DNA of 64,000 bases from Anarhynchus alexandrinus (lineage: Eukaryota > Chordata > Aves > Charadriiformes > Charadriidae). Positions 1 to 12,000 of this stretch are shown here, piece after piece; position 1 is the stretch's first letter, and the number at the start of each line of letters is the position of its first letter. The stretch covers positions 1,272,646-1,336,645 of the forward strand of contig VUYV01000036.1 in the NCBI GenBank assembly GCA_008711295.1. The letters are read 5' to 3'. Below the pieces are notes generated by a model. That model made no database searches and had not been told where the DNA came from. It saw only the letters and a program-made list of their open reading frames with translations. The position numbers were made by a program, and so were the translations under genes.

Positions 1-3000
1 TTTGTGCTTCCTTTTCTTGTTTCGGGAATGGGGAGGTTTTACCTACACTTGGTCCTATCTGCCTCTCATTTTACTTTAGCTTGTAGGCACATCCGTGAGA
101 AAATGAGAAAAAGGAATCAAGAGCAGAGGCAGGTAATCAATTCATTCAGCATCAAATTTCAGCAGAGGCATATTCCTTAAGACACCGGGTTTACACTAAA
201 TGTTAGTTAGTATTCAAGGGCCAGACAGCCTTATCTGTTAATTTGTGCTTTGTCTCAAGTCCCTGGATTTGACTTTGAACAAGGATATTCAAAATAATAA
301 AAGACTGTAATTTGAATGCAAAGCTAGTTAGAATATGACTAAATTACTAGAAAAAAATTACTTTATTTACATTCTGCAGTAGAGAAATCTAGTGGGGTTA
401 TTTTTCTCATATTCGAGCACCCTAACTCAAAATTTGAATTCTCTTTATTATTAAGGAGGGTGGTGTAAGCTTCCACTAAGTAATAAGAAAGGGAATACGG
501 CTATCAAAAACTTCCCATTCACCAAGGTTTTACGTTGAAGACACTTACAGAACAAAAATATTTAAAACAGTCAAACTTTGTAATTAGTGATCATGCCAGC
601 ATCTTTCAATACACTGCGTATATTTACCCAGCTGGAATCTCAACACGAGGAGCTGCGTGCATGTGTGCTCTGTACTGTTGCTGTCTTCCAGTGACATCAG
701 TTAATCTGAATGCACAAAGACATAGGGAAGGATTAAAAATCTACTAAAAACTTATGTTCTGTTCAATAGTTGTAAAGGGTTTGAGGTTGTAAAATGTGTG
801 TTAATACTAAACTCTTATGATAGGTAAAGTTATAAGGGAAATGAAAGGTTAAATTATTTAGGAAAATTACTAGAAAAATCATATAAGCTTTGTCTTAAGA
901 AAGGTAGATCATCTGAAATTGTCTTAGGGACAGTTTTTTTCTTACGTGCTAATTTATCAAGTTGTAATTTTCCTCTGGCATTGGAAATGTTCCAAGGAAA
1001 TGCTGTGTAGCATTGTTTCTAGCATTTTTACAGAACTTACATTCTTATAAAACTTCTTGTGAGCTTTTTGACCGTGTTTTTGCACTTGTCTTGTGCCCTT
1101 GACTTCCCATTAAGCCTCTTCTCCCCTCCTCAGGGGACTGTTATTGTCAGCGAAGACTCATGGCAGAAATGGAGTTCACTAAGTGACAGTTCCCTTATCC
1201 GGGTTTTGGAGATCTGTTGAGAATTCCAGTTTCCCTCTGTGTGTGTGATTTGATTGTATCGGGTTTATGGAGAACTCTGTCTTCATGAGAGAGGCTGTTC
1301 TGAATTTTTACAGAACAGAAAACAGTTTTCCACAGCTTGGTAATTGCTGTTATTTCACAGGTCTGTGAAAATACACCTGTCTTATCAAGTACGAGAAATT
1401 TGGTTCTTTGGAACATCTGGAAGTTCTTGCTTCAGCATAGAGAAGAATAATGCTGGAATGCTTATTTAAGAAATAGTTTCCTAAACTTGGGATCTTGCCC
1501 CAACTCAGAGTACCCCAAATGGATGGTAGCTCTTGACATGTGTCATTCTCCCCCCAGCTGTTCAAAACATCCAGAAAACATCTGCTTTCTGAGCATTTGG
1601 TCTGAGGTTCCCTTTACACCTCAGGAAAATTTTTCTGATTTTTTTTTCCTCTGGTATTCTAATAAATCAAAAGCTTTAGGAACTAAAAGCCCTTTTAAGG
1701 TATTTTACTTCTTTAAAGAGTACAGTGGTGTTGCAGCTGGTCTCATCCAAGTCCAGGACTCCGTTTGGGAGCCAAAATGTCAGTAGGTGATGGGGCACAA
1801 TTGTTTTTTATAATGATTTCTTACACCCCCCGCCTGCTTTGGCAGAGACTGAAGCTGCCCTCACTTTTAGGGCCCTTACAGCCCTGCTTTTGTGGTCTTC
1901 CATGGAAGAATGAGAGCTCAATTTGAGTCTGTTCATGCCAGAAGCAGCTCTGACCACTGATGCTTTCCTCTCCTCACAGGGGGTCTGTGTTGCTTGTGCC
2001 TCCATTTTGGGGATAGAAGAGTTCGTTTAGGTAACTACAGAATGTCTGGTGCTGGTATGTGCTGTCGTATGCAAATGTATCTAGTTAAACGTGCATGAAA
2101 TTCAGTTGCACAGAACATTAAAGTTCTTCACGGACATTGAAAAATGTCTGGTATTCATCTTCAGGAAGATCTAATACAGGCTGTACTGCACAAGCTTCTC
2201 CACCTTGGATTGTAGGAAAGAACATTCTGAGGGAAAATGAGAGATGTTTAATATTTAACCATAGCAGCTCTCAAGGTGTTTGTCTGAGTCACCAGTTAGT
2301 GACAGGTAGAGCTGGTGCTCAAAACTTCCTTTAAGCATTTTGTGCTGGCTTCTCCAGGAAGAAACCCAAGTAGTCCAGGAAGACGTCTCTCCCCTCCCAA
2401 ATGGCTGCACTAATCATGTGGTCGCAGTTGGGCTGCCCCTTTGCCTGTGCTTGCTCTTAGCTTACTGACCAAGCAAGCACAGCATCTGCTGTGTTTTACA
2501 AGCCCTTCAGCTACTGGTGTAGAACACCACCGAGCACTGTATCTGTGGTTTCCCACCCTTAAGCCTCTGCTCCTGTATCAGCTGGCTTGTATCTTGTTAT
2601 GGGTGAAAATCATATGAAGTAATGCTGAAAGGAGGCACTTGAGGCAAGACAGCAGCTAAGCCTAATGGCTCATCTTCTATTGCAACCATGGCTCTGTCCA
2701 TCTGCTCCAACTTAGCTTCTCTGCTGTGTGCTGCAGCTGGAGCATTTTCAGTCAATTGTTCTACTGGGGCTGAGCCTGTGTGGAATATGTACTTTACAGA
2801 TCTCCTCCTGGTTTTCAAAGGTTTGAGTTTCACTCAACTTGATCTTCCATCAGAAAAGCTCTGTATTAATGAAAATTGTTTTGCTGCTCAATCGGTGTCA
2901 TAGTTAAATCTGTAAAACTTGGCCAGCAATTACAACTGTGAACTGCAGTCAGCAGAGAAGCGAGACTGGAGGGATGGTAAATGTAGAACTGGTTTGGCTT

Positions 3001-5060
3001 CTGGTGCTTCTAAAATGATAAGGCTGATACTGCTGTCACTGAGTCACAAGTTTGGGTTTTGGTGTGGTGGGGTTTTTTTTCACTTGATTGACTTCTATTA
3101 TAGCAAATTATTCTCATTGTGTTTTCCCCATCTTTCTATTCTCTTTGTACAAGAACCCTGCAACACAGCGTCTGATCTTTGTGGCAGTACAGGGTATGTT
3201 TTGTTCCCATGCTGGGGAAAAAAAAAAAAGGAAGAAAATGTTTTCTCTTTTGAAAAGGTACATATTTAATCCAGGACAATAAAAAGGTTGACTTTAGCAA
3301 CCTTAACTTCTAATCATATCATTGCCAAGAACAGATGAAGACTTGATGCTGAGAAAGAAAAAACCTACTTCCGCACCTGTTCACCCCTTCATTTATCATT
3401 CACAAAAAAGTGTGGATTTAGATTGCTTTCCAACTGCCTGACACCCCACTGATGCTGTCAACTCACAGCTGTTTTTTGACAAGAAGCCAATAAAACACAA
3501 TTCAGCCCATTACATGAGGTGATGTGCCTATTCCTTAAAGAAAAAAGTATATAAGTATATAGACAATGTAACATAGTTATAGTGGAAGCCTTGCTCTTTC
3601 CATGTTGGACAGACCCTCATTGCCCAGAAGATGACTGCAGAAAACTCTAACAGGCGCCAGAGACATGCAAAATGATTGTAAACGCTCCTTTTTGAGGAAC
3701 TTCCTTACCAGCTCACTGATAACTTTACTTTTTTTTTATGTCATGAATGTATGGAGAGACTTCCCCATTGCACACATAACCTTTCCGCCGCTAGGTAGGA
3801 ATATGCTGTCTTGCAGGAAATTGTCTCTATTCAAGTAATAGCAAAACTATCACCTCAACTTCTCTATCACTTCTTCCTCAAAGAGTTGCTACCTTCAAAT
3901 CTCACTAGCCCATTTAAATGCTAGAAACATTATTCACAGCAGTCTGAGCACGAAGCAGCCGCTTTGAGAAAAGCTTTCCAGACACCAAGTATGCTTTTCT
4001 GTCCCCATTTCTCTTCCTTTCTATTATTCAAAGTTGCTTTGCCTTTTGATGCTGACTGGGCTGGAAGGAAAGTGGGGCTCCTAGAAGAAATACGTTCTTT
4101 CCATTTTTCCTATTTAGGTCCTAAACTCATTCTTCTTTTACTGCAGTGGCAATGTAGGAGATAAACAGGCATCTTCTCTTGTGTTGATGTGGCTATGGTC
4201 TGTGACACCTTCTTGATAAGCTGCTCCTAAATACCTTAATCTGTTACGTTGCTCCTATAATGAGGGGCATAATTTGGTTAAAGAATAATGGTTAAATTAT
4301 CCAACTGAAGCTATTTCCACCATATTTTACGTATAGAGAAACAACTTGATTGGCTATGTTTTAAAAACATATTTTTCTTAGGTTAAATTTGTATTTCTGG
4401 TCTAGGTCAGTACTTATGTAAATTTTCAACTAGTCGTGCCTGCCATGTTGCACGGGTTTAAATCCATCAACAAACAAAACCCTAAGACTGGCCACTTAGT
4501 TCCCACATGTTGTGTTTTCCACCAATGCTGTCTAGAAATCACTATTGTAATTTTTGCCAACCCCTCATCATCTTGGTACAACCTTACAACTGACGAATGC
4601 AGGCAGTCACCAAAGCAAGGTCTCTGGGGAGACCCTGAGATGGCGGGAGAAAGGAAGAACATCAAGTGGCAACACGAGCAATGGAGAAGGGAAAGCAGCA
4701 ATGCCAAATCCTGATGCTTTTTTTCCTTAGTTTCCTGCCTAGCTAAAGCACAGGAATTCAAAGCACTTCATGTACTAGAAAAATGGATTATCCTTGTTTT
4801 ACTGCACGCCCCAGGATGCTGCATGTAAGCCTCCTGATACTATGCTTGCCTTTCTTAATTATCTTTCATGGGCCCCGGGCTTAAAACCACTGCCCAAGAC
4901 AACTCAGTTCAGCCCGAGCAACAAGTCAAACTGTTCCAGCCAACAATGTATTCTACTTAAAAGCTAACACTGCTCCAAACTACTCTATAATTCTACAATT
5001 CTATGATTCCTCTGCTCTGTTCAACAGCGTATAGGAGATGCTACATGATTTTCCCCATCC
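1..5060. other. No gene recognised (AT-rich intergenic DNA)
   Basis: I see only short open frames (about 115 codons or fewer) with no convincing splice pairs, no recognisable protein and no RNA gene. A short A-run lies near 3220. If the order known from other vertebrates holds, the 3' end or long 3' UTR of PHIP (+ strand) could lie here or further left, but I recognise no PHIP coding sequence. Confidence 0.5.
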
Positions 5061-5345
5061 ATAGAATCACAGAATAGTTTGGGTTGGAAGGGACCTTTAA
5101 AGACCATCTAATCCACCCCCCCCACAATGAGCAGGTACATCTTCAACTAGATGAGGTTGCGCAGAGCCCCGTCCAACCTGACCTTGAATGTTTCCAGTGA
5201 TGGGGTATCTACCACCTCTCTGGGCAACCTGTGCCAGTGTTTCACCACCCTCATTGTAAAAAAATTCTGCCTTCTATATAGTCTGAATCGACCCTCTTTT
5301 AGTTTAAAACCATCATCCCTTGTCCTATCACAACAGGCCCTGTTA
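5061..5345 (-). mobile_element. CR1 LINE 3' fragment
   Basis: The + strand starts with the reverse complement of the CR1 3' terminus (ATAGAATCACAGAATAGTTT), then the typical GGTTGGAAGGGACC block, and runs into the antisense of the 3' end of the CR1 reverse-transcriptase frame. The copy is truncated at its 5' end and diverged by small changes. It is a dead retrotransposon fragment. Confidence 0.93.
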
Positions 5346-6544
5346 ATGAAGAAAAGACATAATGACCTGTTAAGTGTCTAATAATATTGTATATTGTGCC
5401 ACTATTTGTATTATACATTGTTGATATTACCCACAACAGAAAGCAGAAGGTATTTCAGCCCATATTATCACACGGTTGTAGTTCCTGCATTTTTCAAATT
5501 ATTTCATTTTCACTTTTAGCATGTGCCTACAGGAAAAAGTACTTTCTCAAATTTTTCATTTGAAAAGTGTAACTATGGATATGAAAAGTAAGGTACATTA
5601 TTGAACTAGTTATGGCTCAATAACATTTTCTCTTTTTTCATGATACTGCCCTTTACAGAGATGTGCTCAGTAAGCGAGAAGAGAGGGCCAGAACATTTTC
5701 TCTCCCTTGGTAAGACTCAACATGTGTGACTGCTGAATTTCCGCCGTTGTCTGTAACGTTCCTGTTGCTCTCTTCTCTCTGGGTCATTTGCAGTTTGAGT
5801 CTACCTTCTCCTTGTTGTGCCCACTCTTGATTTTGGGCGTCATCAACAAACTTGATCGGTGTTGAACTTAAACCAAAGAAGTCCCTGAAAAAGAGACTCG
5901 TTAGCAGGTTTTGACCCCCGTGCAGCAGCTCAGCAGTCACAAGCCTGGAGGGAGTCTCATGCTTGACGGCTGACACGTGCACTATCGAAACCACGCAGGG
6001 GACTTTTGTTTCAGCTACGCCTTCATCCATCTGTGACGAAACCAGGCCCGGGGACTACCACCAAGTGCTCTCTGAACTACCAACAGGGTGGTGAGAGGCA
6101 CGCCATCAGGCTGGTTTGAGTTTATGTTAAAACATGACATGATGCCTTCTGCGTAAACTTCATACTGGAGATCTTCCCCTGACTTCTATTCATAGGAAGG
6201 CACATTCATTAAAGGCACTTGTCCATCTTCACAGGAAAAAAAAAATGACTTAAGGGAGTTGCAAATATCACTTAGTTAAAATTGACCTGCACAAAATAAA
6301 TAAATCCTTTTTCTTTCTTTCTTTCTAATCTCCTTAGCTATAGTTAAGGGTGTAAAGTCCACCCAGGCGATTGTTTTGTTGCGTTTTAAGAACGAGAAAT
6401 CCCGACCCCATCCACCCCGGGCAGCCTGACCGCGCCGGGGGAAGACAACTGGGAGAAGGTGGTGGTGGTGGGGTAACAAACCCCACGCCTAAAAACCCGA
6501 CCCGGCCCTCAGGCACAGCCTTCACCCTCTCTGGGTTCCATTTT
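5346..6544. other. No confident gene; one weak candidate exon inside
   Basis: Apart from the candidate exon at 5805-5884 (- strand), I see nothing supported. A 125-codon - strand frame covers 5653-6030, but it has no recognised domain. A TTTC-rich pyrimidine stretch lies near 6310-6327. Confidence 0.4.
5805..5884 (-). other. Candidate internal exon of an unidentified - strand gene
   Basis: On the - strand a good acceptor (pyrimidine tract GTCTCTTTTTCAG at its 3' end) precedes 80 bases that stay open in one frame and end at GAGAAG|GTAGAC, a possible donor. The frame reads DFFGLSSTPIKFVDDAQNQE and onwards. It lies less than 1 kb from the CpG island at 6545-7060, so it could be exon 2 of a divergently transcribed gene whose first exon is in or near the assembly gap. 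I do not recognise the peptide. A chance open frame is just as possible. Confidence 0.2.
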
Positions 6545-6655
6545 AGGCGTTAAAACTCTTCCCGGCCCGGCACCGGGGAGGGGGGCGAAGCCGAGAGAGG
6601 CGCCGTCCCGCCGCTCCCCTCAGCCGCACAAGATGTCCGCCGCCCCCTTAACGGT

Positions 6656-6790
6656 CGCTACCTGCCGCTCNNNNNNNNNNNNNNNNNNNNNNNNNNNNNN
6701 NNNNNNNNNNNNNNNNNNNNNNNNNNNNNNNNNNNNNNNNNNNNNGGGGCAGGGCGCGAGCTGCCGGCGGCGCCCGAGCGGCAGGTAGCG
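6656..6790. repeat. 15-bp inverted repeat flanking the assembly gap
   Basis: CGCTACCTGCCGCTC at 6656-6670 ends exactly where the Ns begin. Its perfect reverse complement, GAGCGGCAGGTAGCG, lies at 6776-6790, 30 bases after the gap ends. The arms read identically on opposite strands, including a CAG|GTAGCG donor-like site on each. Confidence 0.85.
6671..6745. other. Assembly gap (75 Ns)
   Basis: This is a run of undetermined bases within a CpG island, a typical drop-out of GC-rich avian promoter DNA. The true length is unknown. It may hide the transcription start and first exon of the gene to its right. Confidence 1.
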
Positions 6791-7261
6791 CCGCCTCCAC
6801 CTGAGAGCTCAACCCCTCGCCGGTCAGCGGAGCCGAGCGGAGCTGTGGCCGCCGCCGCAGTGAGGGGTGAGGGGCTGCCTAACGCGGGAGGGTCGCGGGA
6901 TGGCGCCCGCAGGGGCTGAGGGTGGTCGGCTTCGTGCCGTTGCCCCCCCCGGGCTTGTTGGCGGGGTTAGCGGGCGGGGGTTCGGCGGCTTCCCCCGGCT
7001 GCCGGGGGGTGCTGCGGCTCGGCCCGGCGCTGGGCTCTCGGTACGGGCGGTTGTCGGCGTGTGGGGAAAGGCATAGCTCGTTTCTGGCAAGTTTTTTTTT
7101 TCAGGTATTTCGGAATACGCGCGAAAGGTGTTTTTGCTTCCGTGGGGTTCCAGCTTTGGTCCAGGCTCTCTCTCCCGTCTGCTGCCGCGTCCTTTCTGCC
7201 TGGTGCTTTCAGAAAAAGCTGCTTTCAGAAAGAGGAGAAAGTCCTGCAGGGACAGGAGTTC

Positions 7262-7392
7262 ATAGAATCAATAGAATGGCTTTAGGTTGGAAGGGACCTT
7301 AAAGATCATCGAGTTCCAGCCCCTCTGCCATGGGCAGGGGCACCTCCCACTGGACCAGGTTGCTCAAAGCCCCATCCAACCTGGCCTGGAAG
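7262..7392 (-). mobile_element. CR1 LINE 3' fragment
   Basis: This is an antisense CR1 3' end starting ATAGAATCAATAGAATGGCT, followed by the GGTTGGAAGGGACCTTAAAG block and the CCAGGTTGCTCAAAGCCCCA block. It is a short 5'-truncated copy lying just downstream of the CpG island, probably in the first intron of the + strand gene. Confidence 0.95.
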
Positions 7393-8876
7393 TTTTAAAG
7401 TAAATTTTAAGTCAATTGAGTTGTATGGTCGTGTTGTTGGAAACGCTGTGGGCAAAGCGGTGGCGTTCCCCGGGGGTCCTGCCCGGCCCCCCAGCCCAGC
7501 AGGGTGCTGATGGTTATCTTGTTGAACTTACACTTGACTCTTCTCCCCCCCCCCCCATACACGTGTAAACAAGTACTCTGGATGTACAGCGACTGATAAT
7601 GTCTAAAATTAGGGGTTGTTATTTCCTTGCTGTTGTTTCTAAAGCAGGTAATGCAGAAGTGAAAAATACAGTTTGTGGTGACTGTTCATCACACGCACAC
7701 AGATGTTTTCATATTACTTATGATATTCTTTGGGTTTCCTTCAGCATTATTTTGTGATCTTGACTACCTTTGCTAGGCAGTTTTCATAAATCTAAATTCC
7801 CACATACATAGGTACTGTGTATATTACAGTAATCCAAATTGTTTTGTAAATGACATAAATTAGGATAGCAGGAACTAGGAGCAACTCAGAAGCAACTGCA
7901 AACAATTTGCTTGTGTGTGCAAGCTGAGTACTCTACTAGAGAGTGATAGTTGTAACAGCCACTACTGGAGACTAATGAGACAGACTAATGAGACAGAACA
8001 GAGGGTGGATGTAGATGACTCTTTGAACGTTGCAGGAAACCTGTTCACTCTGAGAACCGCTTGTGAAAAAGATACAAGTCTCAGATTTCATCAAGTCTTA
8101 GTTCTGATTTGAAAAACCCTCATAGATGTAAAAAGACAGTAAATGTGCTCCGCAGCTAGAGGTGAATATCTTTAATTTGATGGGGAAGGAGGGAAGAGTC
8201 ATGAATATCTTAATGCATTGGTAGGTGTGGCAGGTGCCTGTGGAATGAATGGTGATGTCAAATCCTTTTCTAGTCTAGTGACGGGACTGTGGCATACATT
8301 GTTACCATCCTAGTGTGATGCTATGCGTGCTTTTGGTCTGAAAGAAAAATCCCTTAGTTCTGTCATATGTACAATAATCACTGCATCTAAATAGATTTTT
8401 CTTGAGGCCATCAATCTGATATGTCAGACATATTTAATACACTTAATTAGATGATATAGCAGCACAATTAATTTTGTTCACAGAGAGAAGCATTTTATTG
8501 CAAATTGGACAATCATACAACTTCCCACTTCCTTTTTTTTTCTTTTTCCAGATGAAAGAGATGTCTGTATAACTCTTTACTAGGTTTTTGTTTTCTTTGT
8601 CTTGTGAAGCTGTCTACTTTAGTCTTCTATTAGTTTTTATAAGTACTCGCAAATTTAATTCAGTTTGACCTAATGTAGGTATGCTCTGGATGTAACCGAA
8701 ATGCGTGTGTACAGATTTTATGTTACCTTGTGAACCAACAAAACAATCTGAAGGAAACTTTTAAGTACTACACAACTAGCAAAGCTGACGGCTACATTTT
8801 TTCTCTCTCTTTTTTTTTTTTTCCTCTTTTCTGAGTAGAGAGCAGGGAAGTGTCTTTTAAAAAACTTCCTGTTGGA

Positions 8877-9004
8877 ATGCCTCACATCAATGCAGCTGCA
8901 GCTCTGCAGATCTGTGTGCTGCTGTCTGCGCTTCCTGCACAATATTACATATCCCAGTGGTACGGGACGGACTCCGCTCAGCGCATCCAAATAACAGAAA
9001 GGTT
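8877..9004 (+). CDS. YccV-domain gene, first coding exon (residues 1-42)
   Basis: A long pyrimidine tract ending CTGAGTAG precedes the exon, which probably starts at 8839. The ATG at 8877 is chosen because a hydrophobic signal-like segment follows at once (MPHINAAAALQICVLLSALP). The exon ends TT at a strong donor GTAAGT (9005), phase 2. No in-frame stop lies between the acceptor and the ATG, so translation could begin in an earlier exon. Confidence 0.75.
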
Positions 9005-12000
9005 GTAAGTCTCTTCTTCCCTACTGTATTTATTTATAAGAGAGTTCTCTTTCTCATCCCAAATGACACTTTGTCCTGGAAAGTTGGAGTGTGGGTGGAA
9101 CACACTGGACATTCGTACATGAAAACAACATTCAAATCATACCTCAGACATTTTTGTGGCTTAATGTGACTGTATTTAGTTGTTTAAAGATGTCCTTTGA
9201 AATTTGAATAACAACCAGTGTTTTCTTCACATAAAAATCTGTGTATAATCTGTGTGAGTGCACAACTGTGCCTTAATCTCATTCTGCCTTTGGACATTCC
9301 AATATATGTTACTATGGGTTATGTCCCTTTAAAAAGGGGAAAGTGAAGTGTTTGATTAGTAAGACTGTTTCTAACTTTCCATTGCCTTTTGACACTTACT
9401 GTTAAAATAGATTTTCTTGATAGTATGACTCAGTACAGAGTCTTAACCAACAAAAAATCATTCATAGTAAGTTACCTAAGGCAGTCATAATGGTAAAATA
9501 AGTAGTGCCATTTTCTATATGAATTGAGCAGTTATGTGTTTACAGGGTTGCACGTGTCTATCTCCAGATGTGAAGTGGAGAATACTTTATCAGGTCCAAA
9601 TATTTGACAGTGGTAACCATTGGCAAATGTTGGCATCTTGAAGATGAACCATGCAAAGAAAGACCTCTGTGACTTAGTTTTAACAGTGCAGCCTGCGTAG
9701 TTCATTGGTTGTGTGGTTCATCTGTAAAACTCAAATACATGAAGTAATGAGAGCCTGATGAAAAAAGAACTAAGTCTGGCTTTGATCGTAAAGACACAGA
9801 TTTAAATAATTTTCAGGTTTCATGGCATGAGTCAACTACTAACCATTATGCAAAAACTTTTAGGCTATTTTTAATAGTCTTTTGATTATGTGTACCATCT
9901 TTGATATGTCTCATGCTCACTATTCTCAAGTAACAGTTGCAACTGCAGAATCTGATGCAATTTAGCAGTTCCTATGGTCTGAGTACAGAAAGCAAGCAAC
10001 CTTGTCATGAAAAATGGCATTTTCCAAAATTTACGTATGGCTTGTACAAGTGACGATTAAAGGAATATTCGTTTGTAGTCTAGATATTAATCTTGAGAAC
10101 TTGTTCCTGGTCACTAACTTTTTTTTCCTGTTTGCTACAGAAGCAAAGTTTTAATATTCATAAAAATTATATACAAATACTTAAGAAGGTTTTTTAAACA
10201 ATATGATGATTATTTTTACTATTAAAGGATAATTGCCTCTTGGAGCAGCTTTACAAAATCTTACTTGAGTCTGGATGCGTGGGCAGATCATTTAAAGCTG
10301 TGGCTATCAAAGACAAGGTAGGATGTTACATACTGTCTACACTTAAGAATAAATTTCAAACATGGCCTCTTCTTAACAGGAAGGTATGCTGTAGGGGTGA
10401 AACAAGTAACAAAGGGGAAACGTCTCTTATTTTCTTGTTGAGACTGATTTGGGACTTTCTACCAGTTTTAAGAAAACCTTTTGCCTGTATTCTATACAAA
10501 CATGCAATTTGAACTTCATGCAAAACTAAATATAAATCATGGCAGTAATTCTATACGTGTTATCCTCTACTTTAAACTTATCTGATTGTGAAGTCAGGAG
10601 GATTAACCATATTAATGATGGTAAGCAGCTACATGTTTGTAGGATCAGATCCTGCAACATGGGATGGACATCTTATGCTGCATGTGGGAGTTTGAGTAAA
10701 CTTGAAGTTGAATTAGAAAATGCAGATGGAAAATCAGTGGGTTTAGGAAGAAGGGGAAACTTGATTATTGGACATGTGACTGAGTTGGTCTAGAAAAGTA
10801 AGATTATATCCATTTATATATATGCCATTTTAATTTAAGAAGGCTGTTGCTTGGACATGTTTGGGGAGGATAAAAGCTTGTTTGTGAGATTTATTTCTTG
10901 TAGAGTAGAAATAGTCCGAAGGTTTTACATTGTCTGGACCTTCAAAGGTCCTTTATTATTGATCCATGAACAGTAATCGAGGATGTCAAGTCCTCTGAAC
11001 TGTGGAAGATTCAGACTTAGTTTTGCCCCCAGGAAAGCCTAGGGGAACGGTGTATGGATGGAAACAGAAACTGTGCTTTTCTTAGGTTCACCATAAATTG
11101 CTTTGCAACTTTGTGGAAAGCTCCAGGCCTGTCTAAAGATAAAGCCTTCAAAGACCAAATGATCCTTTGAAGCTGCTTGTGTCTTCTGAATATCTTATAT
11201 TATAAAGAATTGGTTATCCTAAAAATATGTTGACATTTGAGACCTTTCAAACCTACTGTATTAGCTGCTGTTTTCAACAATGCAGTCTGACAAGTCAGGA
11301 TATTTGCCCATTCCTGTTCCTGTTAAAAGGTATTTGTCAATCTTAAGTCTTCTTACAGATTTGAGCTAAACCAAGACTTCAGGGGAAAAAAAAAAAAGTA
11401 TTCTTTGTACAGTTGTGAAATCTGCTCTTACTTTCTTCGAGGCGGGGTGAAGGGTGTAAGACTGAAAGAGGGAAGGTGTTGAACACTATAAAAGAGGAAG
11501 GAGACTAGGACAACCTATAGTTCTTTGGCACCACTAGGTTGCTGACTGGTATGAATGGAGAATGTTAACCCAAATATATTTGTTCACAAACTGCTCCTGT
11601 TACATTGCCAGCAGAAGGAATATTTGAAAACTCCCCCCCGCCCAAGTTTTGAGTTTGCTCATTGTTTCTTTACACTTTCTCTTTTTCACAATGGCAATGA
11701 AAACTATAAGCCATCTCCCCTTTTTAAACATGTCCCTCCCCTGGCACCTACCCTTTAAGTTCACATGAAATTTAGCCTAGTGCAGAAAGAGAAGTTATTT
11801 TTATTGTAGCCTTAATCTGGGATTTATTGCCAGACACCTTGTCCATACCAGTGTTAACCAATCTTTAAAGATGTCACAAAAGAATTTACAAAAGATACTG
11901 AAGAATTGCTGTGTTCAAGTTCAGAATAATATTTGCTTACCTGTAGAAAACAAATGGGTTTCCTCTGATATAAAAATTATAATGCAGCTGTAGAGTTACA

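Larger units (their letters stand above)
6545..7060. promoter_or_regulatory. CpG island, probable promoter of the YccV-domain gene
   Basis: Base composition switches sharply to GC- and CpG-rich sequence on both sides of the assembly gap, inside otherwise AT-rich DNA. No TATA box is evident. The island is about 1.8 kb upstream of the first coding exon found on the + strand (8877), so it probably holds a non-coding or short coding first exon. Possible donors on the + strand include GGCAG|GTAGCG near 6784 and GTGAGG near 6860. A divergent transcript cannot be excluded. Confidence 0.7.

Noticed and set aside
6633..6670. ATG starting MSAAPLTVATCRS before the gap
   Set aside because: It runs into Ns after 12 codons, so neither strand, exon end nor product can be judged.
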